Assembly: GCA_947474435.1 (NCBI GenBank)
Contig: CANJII010000026.1
Span: 1 to 48,984, forward strand
DNA length: 48,984 nucleotides
DNA from: Chitinophagaceae bacterium
GTDB taxonomy: Bacteria > Bacteroidota > Bacteroidia > Chitinophagales > UBA10324
Reading direction: 5' to 3'
Below the pieces are notes generated by a model. That model was not told where the DNA came from. It did not search any database and saw nothing but the letters and a program-made list of their open reading frames with translations. A program made the position numbers and the translations under genes. This document shows positions 41,996-48,984 of this stretch, one piece after another. Position 1 is the stretch's first letter. Each line of letters starts with the position of its first letter.

Positions 41996-43975
41996 ATGAA
42001 AAAAATATTTACAACCTTGCTTATTATTTTCTCTTTCTCTTTTTGTAAAGCGCAGTGGGTTACAATTCCGGATGCGAATTTCAGAAACTGGTTGAATGCA
42101 AATGGTTATGCTTCATGCATGAATGGAACTTTGATGGATACAACTTGCAGTGCGGTTGTGAATGCGATTGCGATTAATTTCGGATGGCAAGGTATTTCCA
42201 ACCTTACAGGTATTCAATATTTTGATCATCTTCAATCTTTAAACTGTTCAGATAACCCAATTGCTTCTCTTCCACAATTGCCTGGAACTTTAACAACACT
42301 TGATATAAGTGGAAATCAAATCTTCTCTTTACCAGCATTGCCAAGCGGTCTTCAAGTATTAAATTGTAATGGAAATACCTGGCTTTCGGCGCTTCCCTCA
42401 CTTCCTGTTGGTTTGACTTTACTCAATTGTGGTAATTGTAATCTCACTTCTTTACCTTCTTTACCATCTGGTTTAACAACTCTATTTTGCTTCACTAACC
42501 AACTTACTTCTTTGCCAAATTTGCCTGGAAATTTATTGGAGCTTGGTTGTGGTTCAAATCAACTTACTTCATTGCCGTCATTATCCGCAAATTTGGTAAC
42601 CTTGAATTGCGAAGAAAATCAGCTTACATCTCTTCCGACTTTATCTGCAACCTTGCAAAATTTATATTGTTACAGTAATCAGTTGACTACACTTCCTATA
42701 TTATCAAATAACATTGAAATTTTAGATTGTCGATATAATCAGCTCACTTCACTGCCTTCATTACCTCCTAATCTTGGTGGTTTATACTGTGGGTATAATC
42801 AGCTCAATTCTCTTCCGAGTTTGCCCAACTCATTATTCGTCCTTATTTGTCATTATAATCAGATTACTACTCTTCCCTTCTTACCTTCCGGATTAATTTC
42901 TCTCGATTGCAGTTATAATCAACTTACCTTCATTCCTAATTTACCTCAAAGTATTTATTTCTTTGATGTTAGAACTAATCCTGCACTTTCTTGTATGCCA
43001 ATTTTACAGATTTTCAATGGAGGAGTTTCAAGTTTTAATATCTCCAACACCGGAATCACCTGCCTTCCAAATACAATTCAACACACAGGTTCCATTCCTG
43101 CAATTGACACAATGCCAATCTGCACTTGCACTTATCCATCAGGCATTACAACCACAAACATTACATCCACATCAGCAAAAGTCAACTGGAGTATGGAGTG
43201 TTGTTCGCAGTTTCAAATTCAGAAAAGAATTACCGGCACAACTACATGGAGTACTGTAACAGCATTAGCAACAGCAACTTCAAAAAATTTAACTGCACTA
43301 ACTCCGGGCACTACTTATGATTTGCGCATGAGAGTAAAGTGTACTGATGCAATAACCTATTCCTCGTGGTCGCCGATACAAACTTTTACAACACTCGTTA
43401 ACTGCGTGGCACCAAATGGTGTAACAGTTTCCAATCTGACACAAACACACGCAACTATTAATTGGAATACTGTTACCAATGCATACGCTTTTAAATTTTC
43501 AGGAAGAAAACTTGGCACCACTGCATGGACTACCTACACCATTTATTCGCCGCTCACAGTTAAACAATTAAACGGATTGACAGCAAACACCACTTATCAG
43601 TATCGCATGCAAACTGTTTGCAGTGCATCAGGTATTCCAACTTCGCCATGGACTGCCATCAGCACATTCAACACTCCTCTTCGCATGGAAGATGAAATCA
43701 TGGAAAATGAAAAAATTGATTTTACCATTTATCCAAATCCGGTTTCGCAGTTGCTAACGGTTATGGCTGATTTTTCAATCGGCGATGAAATTGAAATAAA
43801 AGATTTGTTGGGAAGAACTCTTATTACTCAAACGCAGGGCTCTGATTACAGTAACCCTGCTGGCACACAATCTTCAAACACGATAGATGTCAGTAATTTA
43901 TCAGCCGCTCAATATTTTGTTTCCATCAGAAAAAATGATGGAAGCGTTTTGATTAAACAGTTTGTGAAAGAATAA
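41996..43975 (+). CDS. LPX-type leucine-rich repeat and Fn3 surface protein, T9SS cargo
   Basis: A 659-residue secreted protein. The signal peptide (MKKIFTTLLIIFSFSFCKAQ) is followed by about a dozen 20-residue leucine-rich repeats of the form LTSLPSLPPNLGGLYCGYNQ (about residues 80-330). This is the LPX type known from YopM/IpaH effectors. Two Fn3 domains follow (about 375-470 and 475-555, each with the closing TYDLRMRVKC or TYQYRMQTVC strand). The sorting domain is FTIYPNPVSQLLTVMA ... LIKQFVKE. Between LITQT and NTIDVSNL the sorting domain has about 14 extra residues, encoded by a small palindrome. A TACATTTA element lies 19 bp before the ATG. The role is probably surface binding. Confidence 0.87.
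   Translation: MKKIFTTLLIIFSFSFCKAQWVTIPDANFRNWLNANGYASCMNGTLMDTTCSAVVNAIAINFGWQGISNLTGIQYFDHLQSLNCSDNPIASLPQLPGTLTTLDISGNQIFSLPALPSGLQVLNCNGNTWLSALPSLPVGLTLLNCGNCNLTSLPSLPSGLTTLFCFTNQLTSLPNLPGNLLELGCGSNQLTSLPSLSANLVTLNCEENQLTSLPTLSATLQNLYCYSNQLTTLPILSNNIEILDCRYNQLTSLPSLPPNLGGLYCGYNQLNSLPSLPNSLFVLICHYNQITTLPFLPSGLISLDCSYNQLTFIPNLPQSIYFFDVRTNPALSCMPILQIFNGGVSSFNISNTGITCLPNTIQHTGSIPAIDTMPICTCTYPSGITTTNITSTSAKVNWSMECCSQFQIQKRITGTTTWSTVTALATATSKNLTALTPGTTYDLRMRVKCTDAITYSSWSPIQTFTTLVNCVAPNGVTVSNLTQTHATINWNTVTNAYAFKFSGRKLGTTAWTTYTIYSPLTVKQLNGLTANTTYQYRMQTVCSASGIPTSPWTAISTFNTPLRMEDEIMENEKIDFTIYPNPVSQLLTVMADFSIGDEIEIKDLLGRTLITQTQGSDYSNPAGTQSSNTIDVSNLSAAQYFVSIRKNDGSVLIKQFVKE
43833..43867. repeat. 35-bp palindromic element, copy inside the LRR gene
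   Basis: A 6-bp inverted repeat GCAGGG/CCCTGC (43834-43860) inside the sorting-domain region, followed by TGGCACA. It lines up without gaps with the intergenic copy at 10071-10105 (27 of 35 positions by eye), and both are preceded by AAA. It adds residues between two strands of the sorting domain. Confidence 0.4.
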
Positions 43976-44047
43976 TGATTTATCCATTGAGTGTCTTTCT
44001 TTAATACCGAAAGTTCGTGAAGGTTTATTAAGTAAAAAAGAGTTTCA

Positions 44048-44935
44048 TTGAAAATCGAAATTGAAAAGATTGTTATAACCAATGCTATCTCATCCGCTTC
44101 AGGGTTGGCAATAGAAGGAAACTCTATTTGGATGATAGGTGACGATGCTGCATATGTTGTTAAATCAACTATTGGCCAATCAGATTTCAACAGAATAAAA
44201 TTGTATGAAAATGATTCTGAAGAGCGCTTGGCAAAAGTAACGAAACACGATTTTGAAGCTTGCGCTGTAGGAGAGATGGCAGGCGAGCAATACTTGTTTG
44301 TTTTTGGTTCAGGTGGCCTGAGCCCATATAGGGAATCAATGTTTGCACTGAATATTGAAAATACCCGTCAATGTTATAAGCTGTCACTGCAGCATTTATA
44401 CAATGCTATCAGAAGCAGTGTTGGATTGAAAGAAAAAGAATTAAATATAGAAGGCGCTGCATTAGCCGGCGATAAGCTGGTGTTATTTAATCGGGGAAAA
44501 AATTTTATTGTTTTACTATCCTGGAAAAAGTTTTCAGCATTTGTGCTTCATGAAGATGCGACCGATATACCACCGTTTAAAATAATTAGGATTGAACTGC
44601 CTGTGGTCAATGGATTTCAAATTGGTTTTTCGGGTGCCTGTGTTGTTAGCGAAAACGAAATGCTTTTCACCGCTTCGCTTGAAGAAACAATTGATCCTAT
44701 TAATGACGGGGCAATTAAAGGCAGCTACATCGGCTTGCTCCAACTGGTGAATGATACAGATGCGAAAGTAGAAGCACTTACACCATTAAAAAGTAATAGT
44801 GGCGATATTTTAACTGATAAATTAGAAGCCATTGAAACAATAAAAATCAGTGGAAATTATATTTCAGCTATTGCAGTTGCCGACAATGATGATGGGGCAT
44901 CTAAATTGTTTTATTTATCAATTTGCACTGATTGA
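44048..44935 (+). CDS. DUF6929-like propeller protein, cytoplasmic
   Basis: A 295-residue protein without a signal peptide, rich in strand patterns such as SSASGLAIEGNSIWMIGDDA, GEQYLFVFGSGG, NIEGAALAGDKLVLFNRGKN and SGACVVSENEMLFTASLE. Together these suggest a beta-propeller and remind me of the Bacteroidota family DUF6929, which I name with reserve. The start is TTG at 44048: an in-frame stop lies four codons upstream and no ATG precedes the first conserved strand. The genes on both sides are unrelated in function. No catalytic motif is recognised. Confidence 0.6.
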   Translation: MKIEIEKIVITNAISSASGLAIEGNSIWMIGDDAAYVVKSTIGQSDFNRIKLYENDSEERLAKVTKHDFEACAVGEMAGEQYLFVFGSGGLSPYRESMFALNIENTRQCYKLSLQHLYNAIRSSVGLKEKELNIEGAALAGDKLVLFNRGKNFIVLLSWKKFSAFVLHEDATDIPPFKIIRIELPVVNGFQIGFSGACVVSENEMLFTASLEETIDPINDGAIKGSYIGLLQLVNDTDAKVEALTPLKSNSGDILTDKLEAIETIKISGNYISAIAVADNDDGASKLFYLSICTD

Positions 44936-45054
44936 AGCCATAACGATTTATTAATGCAATTCACTTATATAACAAGTGAAAGTATTTTCACTCTAACAAA
45001 CAAATGTTAGCACCACGCAATTTTTAATTGCAACATAATTTTATGTTTGCTTCA

Positions 45055-47298
45055 ATGCGATTACGAAAATTTATTTACTCTTTTTTACTCCCCACTCTTA
45101 TCTCTTCACTCTTCAGTGCGTATTCGGAGGCGCAATCGGTCCATGATAAATATTTGTTACACATTCATCACGCAACTGCACCTTTTAAAATAGATGGAGT
45201 GTTGGATGAACCCGATTGGCAATTGGCAGATGTGGCAAAAGATTTTTTCGCCATACTGCCTTATGATACTTCCTTTTCGAAAAGCAAAACAGAATGTCGT
45301 GTTGCATACGACGATAATTATTTTTATGTGAGTGCAGTTTGCTTTGATGAATTGCCGGGGCATTATGTAATTCAATCATTGAAGCGCGATTATTCTTATC
45401 CGGTTACTGATGCATTTGCGGTAGTGCTCGACCCGTTTCAGGATGGCACAAATGGTTTCAACTTCGGAGTAAATCCATACAATGTGCAGCGCGAAGGCAG
45501 CATTGATAACGGCGGCGGTTTTGGTGTGAGCACTGATTGGAATGTGAAATGGATATCGGAAACAAAAATTGAAGACGGAAAATGGACTTGCGAAATTGCC
45601 ATTCCATTTAACAGCATCCGCTTTAAACCGAATGCAGATAAGTGGTACATCAATTTTATTCGCAATGATTTAAAGCGCAACGAACAATCAGGTTGGGTTC
45701 CGGTGCCGAGAAGTTTTAATCCGAGTTCTTTGGCATTTACCGGAACATTATTCTGGGACAAACCATTGGGCAAAACCGGAGAGAATATTTCGTTGATTCC
45801 ATATGCCATTGGTTCAGTAAATACTATTGCAACTGAAGGAAATGATATTCATGCGAAACCGAATTTCGGATTGGATGCAAAAGTTGCCGTGAGCAGTTCG
45901 TTGAATTTAGATATAACTGTTAATCCTGATTTCAGTCAGGTGGAAGTGGATGCGCAACAAACCAATCTCACTCGTTACAATTTATTTTATCCCGAGAAAA
46001 GAAGTTTCTTTATTGAGAACAGCGATTTGTTTGGTCAGTTTGGTTTTCGTCAAATCCGTCCGTTCTTCTCCCGCAATGTTGGATTGAGCAATGGAAATGT
46101 TATTCCCATTCAAGGTGGTTTACGATTGAGTGGAAAACTCACTCCCAAGGACAGAATAGGAGTAATGAGTATTCAAACGGCTGATGATTCCATTGGAACA
46201 AATGCAATCAGCGGACAGAATTATTCGGTGGTTGCTTATCAGCGAAAAATATTTTCGCGCTCAAACATTGCATTCATCGGTGTGAATCGGCAAGCGTTCA
46301 ACCATTTTGAATTGCAGAAAAAAGATTTCAATCGGGTAGGAGGCATTCAATACAATCTGGCATCGGCAAACAACAAGTTGGTGGGCTTTGCTTTTTTTAT
46401 GTATTCAAATAATATGGTGAGTGGTTATCGTGCATATTCCCATGCAGCGTTCTGGACCTATAATTCATCACGCTGGCAGTTCATTTACAACCATGAATAT
46501 GTTGGAAAAAATTTTTTAACCGATGTTGGGTTTGTTCCACGATTATATAATTATGATGCAGCTATAAAAACAGTTGTCAGAAATTCATACTGGCGATTGG
46601 AAAATTCTGTATCGAGAAAATTTTTTCCTTCCGGAAATCTGAAAACCAGGATGAATAATTTTATGGTATCAATTTATAGCAGTGATTATTATAATGAAGA
46701 ATTTAAACATACAGAACTTTATCAGGAACTGATTTTGCAAACCAATTTTCAGAACAGCGCTATTTTTGAAATTGACATTGACCATACTGATTTGAATCTT
46801 CAATATGCCACTTCACTCAATCCGAAAGACACGCTTTATTTTCTTCCGGGAAAATATTCCTATCAAAGTGTTTTGATGAAATTTAATTCGAATCTCAGAA
46901 AAATTTTCAACTACACTTTGAATGCGCAGTATGGTTCGTTTTATACGGGAACTAAACTGACTTTAAATTCAACAGTCACCTATCGAATTCAACCTTATGC
47001 AAATCTCTCGCTCTCTTTAAATTACAATCAGGTTGATTTGCCTTTGCCGTTTCAGAATTTTTATTTGTTGTTGGTTGGTCCGAAACTGGAATTCACTTTT
47101 ACCCATGATCTTTTCTTTACTACATTTTTACAATACAATACACAGGTCGAAAATTTTAATGTGAATTGCAGGTTGCAATGGCAATTCAAACCGCTCAGTT
47201 ATCTGTACTTAGTTTACAGCGATAATTATGAAACCATAAATTTTGGAAATAAAAATCGTCAAGTGGTTTTAAAATTTGTTTACTGGCTCAGCTTATAA
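45055..47298 (+). CDS. DUF5916 outer-membrane protein with CBM9-like domain
   Basis: About 747 residues. The signal peptide (LRKFIYSFLLPTLISSLFSA) is followed by a CBM9-like sandwich (about 35-230: FKIDGVLDEPDWQLADVAKD, CRVAYDDNYFYVSAVCFD, WTCEIAIPFNSIRFKP). The DUF5916 barrel comes next, with its signature LDITVNPDFSQVEVDAQQTN and YPEKRSFFIENSDLF, and many aromatic strands up to the C-terminal VLKFVYWLSL. The family is outer-membrane and its ligand is unknown. The start is uncertain: ATG at 45043 or 45055; a -7-like TATGTTTG (45042-45049) overlaps the first, so 45055 was chosen. pcm begins 2 bp after the stop, an operon. Confidence 0.88.
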   Translation: MRLRKFIYSFLLPTLISSLFSAYSEAQSVHDKYLLHIHHATAPFKIDGVLDEPDWQLADVAKDFFAILPYDTSFSKSKTECRVAYDDNYFYVSAVCFDELPGHYVIQSLKRDYSYPVTDAFAVVLDPFQDGTNGFNFGVNPYNVQREGSIDNGGGFGVSTDWNVKWISETKIEDGKWTCEIAIPFNSIRFKPNADKWYINFIRNDLKRNEQSGWVPVPRSFNPSSLAFTGTLFWDKPLGKTGENISLIPYAIGSVNTIATEGNDIHAKPNFGLDAKVAVSSSLNLDITVNPDFSQVEVDAQQTNLTRYNLFYPEKRSFFIENSDLFGQFGFRQIRPFFSRNVGLSNGNVIPIQGGLRLSGKLTPKDRIGVMSIQTADDSIGTNAISGQNYSVVAYQRKIFSRSNIAFIGVNRQAFNHFELQKKDFNRVGGIQYNLASANNKLVGFAFFMYSNNMVSGYRAYSHAAFWTYNSSRWQFIYNHEYVGKNFLTDVGFVPRLYNYDAAIKTVVRNSYWRLENSVSRKFFPSGNLKTRMNNFMVSIYSSDYYNEEFKHTELYQELILQTNFQNSAIFEIDIDHTDLNLQYATSLNPKDTLYFLPGKYSYQSVLMKFNSNLRKIFNYTLNAQYGSFYTGTKLTLNSTVTYRIQPYANLSLSLNYNQVDLPLPFQNFYLLLVGPKLEFTFTHDLFFTTFLQYNTQVENFNVNCRLQWQFKPLSYLYLVYSDNYETINFGNKNRQVVLKFVYWLSL

Positions 47299-47300
47299 AA

Positions 47301-47963
47301 ATGATCAACAAAGAAAAACTGGATACATACCTGCATAAAGGAATGCGGAAAAAATTGGTGGAATCAATTGCCAAACGCGGAATAACAAATAAAGAGGTGT
47401 TGGAAGCAATCAACCGTGTACCCCGTCATTTGTATTTTTTTGATTCGGTGTTTTTGGAAAAAGCTTATGAAGACAAAGCCTTCCCGATAGGCGAAGAACA
47501 AACAATTTCGCAACCATATACCGTTGCGTATCAAACTTCTTTGCTGGAAATTAAAAAAGGTGAAAAAATTTTAGAGGTAGGAACAGGTTCCGGTTACCAG
47601 GCATCGGTACTTGCTGAAATGGGCGCCAAAGTTTTCACCATTGAACGACAAAAGAAATTGTATGAGAAGACCAAACCCATGCTCGCCGATTTTGGATACT
47701 CATCTATTAAATGTTTTTATGGCGATGGCTTTGCCGGCTTACCAACTTTTGCACCTTTCGAAAAAATTGTTGTAACCGCTGCCGCACCATTTATTCCTGA
47801 GCAATTATTAAAACAATTAAAGGTTGGCGGATGGTTAGTCATTCCAGTTGGCGAAAATGTGCAAAGCATGAAACGAATCACCCGCATTTCAGAGGGAGAT
47901 TGGACAGAAGAAGTATTCGATAATTTTAAATTTGTACCGATGTTAACAGGAAAGGTTAATTAA
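47301..47963 (+). CDS. pcm: Protein-L-isoaspartate O-methyltransferase
   Basis: A 220-residue S-adenosylmethionine-dependent enzyme that methylates L-isoaspartyl residues in aged proteins for repair. The SAM motif I is ILEVGTGSGYQASVLAEMGA, preceded by the family-specific GEEQTISQPYTVAYQ and NRVPRHLYF. Post-I motif VFTIERQKKL, motif II GLPTFAPFEKIVVTAAA and motif III LLKQLKVGGWLVIPVG are intact. The length equals the family's norm. Only 2 bp separate it from the DUF5916 barrel gene, so they are co-transcribed, although no functional link is obvious. Confidence 0.95.
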   Translation: MINKEKLDTYLHKGMRKKLVESIAKRGITNKEVLEAINRVPRHLYFFDSVFLEKAYEDKAFPIGEEQTISQPYTVAYQTSLLEIKKGEKILEVGTGSGYQASVLAEMGAKVFTIERQKKLYEKTKPMLADFGYSSIKCFYGDGFAGLPTFAPFEKIVVTAAAPFIPEQLLKQLKVGGWLVIPVGENVQSMKRITRISEGDWTEEVFDNFKFVPMLTGKVN

Positions 47964-48018
47964 GATTTAAATTGAATATTTTGAATCTGTAAGTAATCAT
48001 GCAACCATTTTTTTTGAA

Positions 48019-48051
48019 TTGATGTCTGAATGAAGATTTCAATTATATTTG
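48019..48051 (+). promoter_or_regulatory. Promoter of the following lipoprotein gene
   Basis: TTG (48019-48021), 22 bp, then TATATTTG (48044-48051), a perfect -7 element. It lies between an upstream in-frame ATG (48030) and the ATG at 48078, and so decides the start at 48078. Confidence 0.55.
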
Positions 48052-48077
48052 CCCACATTCAAAAAACAAAGAATAAC

Positions 48078-48707
48078 ATGAAGAAACTCCTTTTAATCGT
48101 TTTGGTTATTGTAACCGCTGGAGAAATTTTTTACGGCTGCAAGAAAGGGAATGAAGATCCCCTTATTTCATTCCGCTCTCGCAAACATCGGGTTACCGGC
48201 GTTTGGCAGGTTTGTTCGTATCGGATTAACGACGCAGATTCATTAATTGATAATATTTCAATTAGTGATACACCAACTACAGTCCCAAACCTTTGGGGAT
48301 GTATTGGTACAATGAACTATACTAGAAAGAAAACCTACATTATGGAGTTTGATGACAATGGACTTTATATTTTTAGAAACACCTGGGTTTGGAATACTAC
48401 CAGAGATTGGAATACAAATATTCCGCAGTGTACTGATACTTCATATATCTGGAAGGATTCAACAGTATTAACTAAAGGTCTTTGGACAATGGCCGGAGGA
48501 GTTGGTGATTTTAGAAATAAGGAATTGTTACAATTAACCGATGGAGTAGACCAGGTAACTGGTCAATCTTATGAATTGATTGAAGTTCGCGAAAAGGAAT
48601 TAAAATTCAGACAATCAGTTACTAATCCATTAACAAATGAGGTAACTAAATGGGAATGGACATTATGCCCATATGCTGATAGTACAGCAACTAACGGAAA
48701 TCAATAA
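48078..48707 (+). CDS. Lipocalin-like lipoprotein of unknown function
   Basis: A 209-residue predicted lipoprotein from ATG 48078: MKKLLLIVLVIVTAGEIFYGCKK, lipobox Cys21. An earlier ATG at 48030 would place 16 residues before the signal peptide and lies upstream of the promoter, so it is rejected. The mature part has the pattern of a lipocalin-like barrel: VTGVWQVCSYRINDADSL, YIMEFDDNGLYIFRNT, LTKGLWTMAGGVGDFRNKEL, YELIEVREKELKFRQSV, ending in KWEWTLCPY. Three later Cys residues may form disulfides. It is similar in type to the lipoprotein at 16631. A shared terminator separates it from ilvE. Confidence 0.75.
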   Translation: MKKLLLIVLVIVTAGEIFYGCKKGNEDPLISFRSRKHRVTGVWQVCSYRINDADSLIDNISISDTPTTVPNLWGCIGTMNYTRKKTYIMEFDDNGLYIFRNTWVWNTTRDWNTNIPQCTDTSYIWKDSTVLTKGLWTMAGGVGDFRNKELLQLTDGVDQVTGQSYELIEVREKELKFRQSVTNPLTNEVTKWEWTLCPYADSTATNGNQ

Positions 48708-48727
48708 AATTCGTTAAAAATTTTTCA

Positions 48728-48763
48728 AAAGCCATTCTGAATATTTTCAGAATGGCTTTCTTG
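48728..48763. terminator. Bidirectional terminator between convergent genes
   Basis: A 13-bp perfect stem AAAGCCATTCTGA / TCAGAATGGCTTT with a short AT loop. T residues flank it on one side and A residues on the other, so it can end the lipoprotein transcript (plus) and the ilvE transcript (minus). Confidence 0.85.
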
Positions 48764-48765
48764 TT

Positions 48766-48984
48766 TTAAACCAAAGCTGATAGATGTGATTGAACTTTAG
48801 TGACCCAGTTAAATTTATCAGTCACTTTTCCGGTTTTAATTCCTTCTAAATCCTTTTTCAACCTGTTTGATATTTCTCTTGTTTCAATTGCAGGCAGTTC
48901 CATAACTGTGCCTTTATATTCTATATGAGAAATAGGAGCTACCGAAGCTGCAGTCCCGGTTCCAAATGCATCTTGTAGTTTTGC
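48766..48984 (-). CDS. ilvE: Branched-chain amino acid aminotransferase, C-terminal part
   Basis: The last 72 residues of a PLP-dependent fold-type IV aminotransferase that makes or degrades leucine, isoleucine and valine. The start lies beyond the window. The visible stretch begins AKLQDAFGTGTAASVAPISH, where AFGTGTAA is the signature loop that binds the substrate carboxylate and the PLP phosphate in the BCAT group. ISNRLKKDLEGIKTGKVTDK and the Trp of FNWVTKVQ correspond to the usual tail 'L...L..IQ.G...D...W'. It converges with a lipoprotein gene, with a shared terminator between. Confidence 0.88.
   Translation of the reverse strand, partial: AKLQDAFGTGTAASVAPISHIEYKGTVMELPAIETREISNRLKKDLEGIKTGKVTDKFNWVTKVQSHLSALV

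Overview
The window looks like a chromosome fragment from a member of the Bacteroidota, probably an environmental relative of the Chitinophagales/Sphingobacteriales (the rank is an inference). Three things point there. Eight genes end in a type IX secretion (T9SS) C-terminal sorting domain with the YPNP motif. Several upstream regions carry the Bacteroidota promoter pattern TTG, about 20 bp, TAnnTTTG. There is almost no Shine-Dalgarno signal, the DNA is AT-rich, and families restricted to the phylum are present (DUF4907, DUF4476, DUF5916, CcmD-like, MbnP).

Layout. 1-1,930: end of a PKD-domain protein and an outer-membrane barrel gene, closed by a terminator. 1,931-5,821 (minus): an ALDH7-type aldehyde dehydrogenase and a TMTC-like glycosyltransferase with TPRs. 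5,957-9,200 (plus): heme export and cytochrome c maturation genes ccmB, ccmC and a ccmD-like gene, the last overlapping a glutamate dehydrogenase gene. 9,322-10,047: a barrel-like protein. 10,319-12,855 (minus): the lysC-lysA pair for the aspartate/lysine pathway. 13,100-16,400 (minus): ftsK-lolA. 16,631-30,264 is a surface-protein island: a small lipoprotein, a DUF4907 lipoprotein with three overlapping kelch paralogues, an SBBP-type propeller, a 1,906-residue adhesin-like protein with seven 216-bp tandem repeats, and a SprB-repeat protein. 30,327-32,698 (minus): a GDNDTFP-motif protein, an ECF sigma factor and a probable anti-sigma factor. 32,782-37,826: small P-loop kinase, dicarboxylate/amino acid symporter, thioesterase, DUF4476 protein, lone receiver domain and a T9SS-targeted cupredoxin. 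38,108-39,870: an MbnP-MbnH-type pair. 39,995-41,701: adenine deaminase. 41,996-48,707: LRR/Fn3 T9SS cargo, a propeller-like protein, a DUF5916 barrel, pcm and a lipoprotein. The window ends inside a minus-strand ilvE.

The most unusual signal is a set of short palindromic DNA elements. One is a classic intergenic element with GTCATTGCGAG ends (41,712-41,900) and another is a nested-hairpin stretch (1,931-2,084). Others appear to lie in frame inside genes: a GC-rich palindrome in adenine deaminase (about 40,969-41,060), a hairpin-bearing extra loop in lysA (about 10,496-10,580), and a 35-bp hairpin in the sorting domain of the LRR protein that resembles an intergenic copy at 10,071-10,105. This recalls Rickettsia palindromic elements that become translated. 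The second highlight is the MbnP/MbnH-type pair beside a secreted cupredoxin-like protein, which suggests copper-related redox chemistry outside the cytoplasm.
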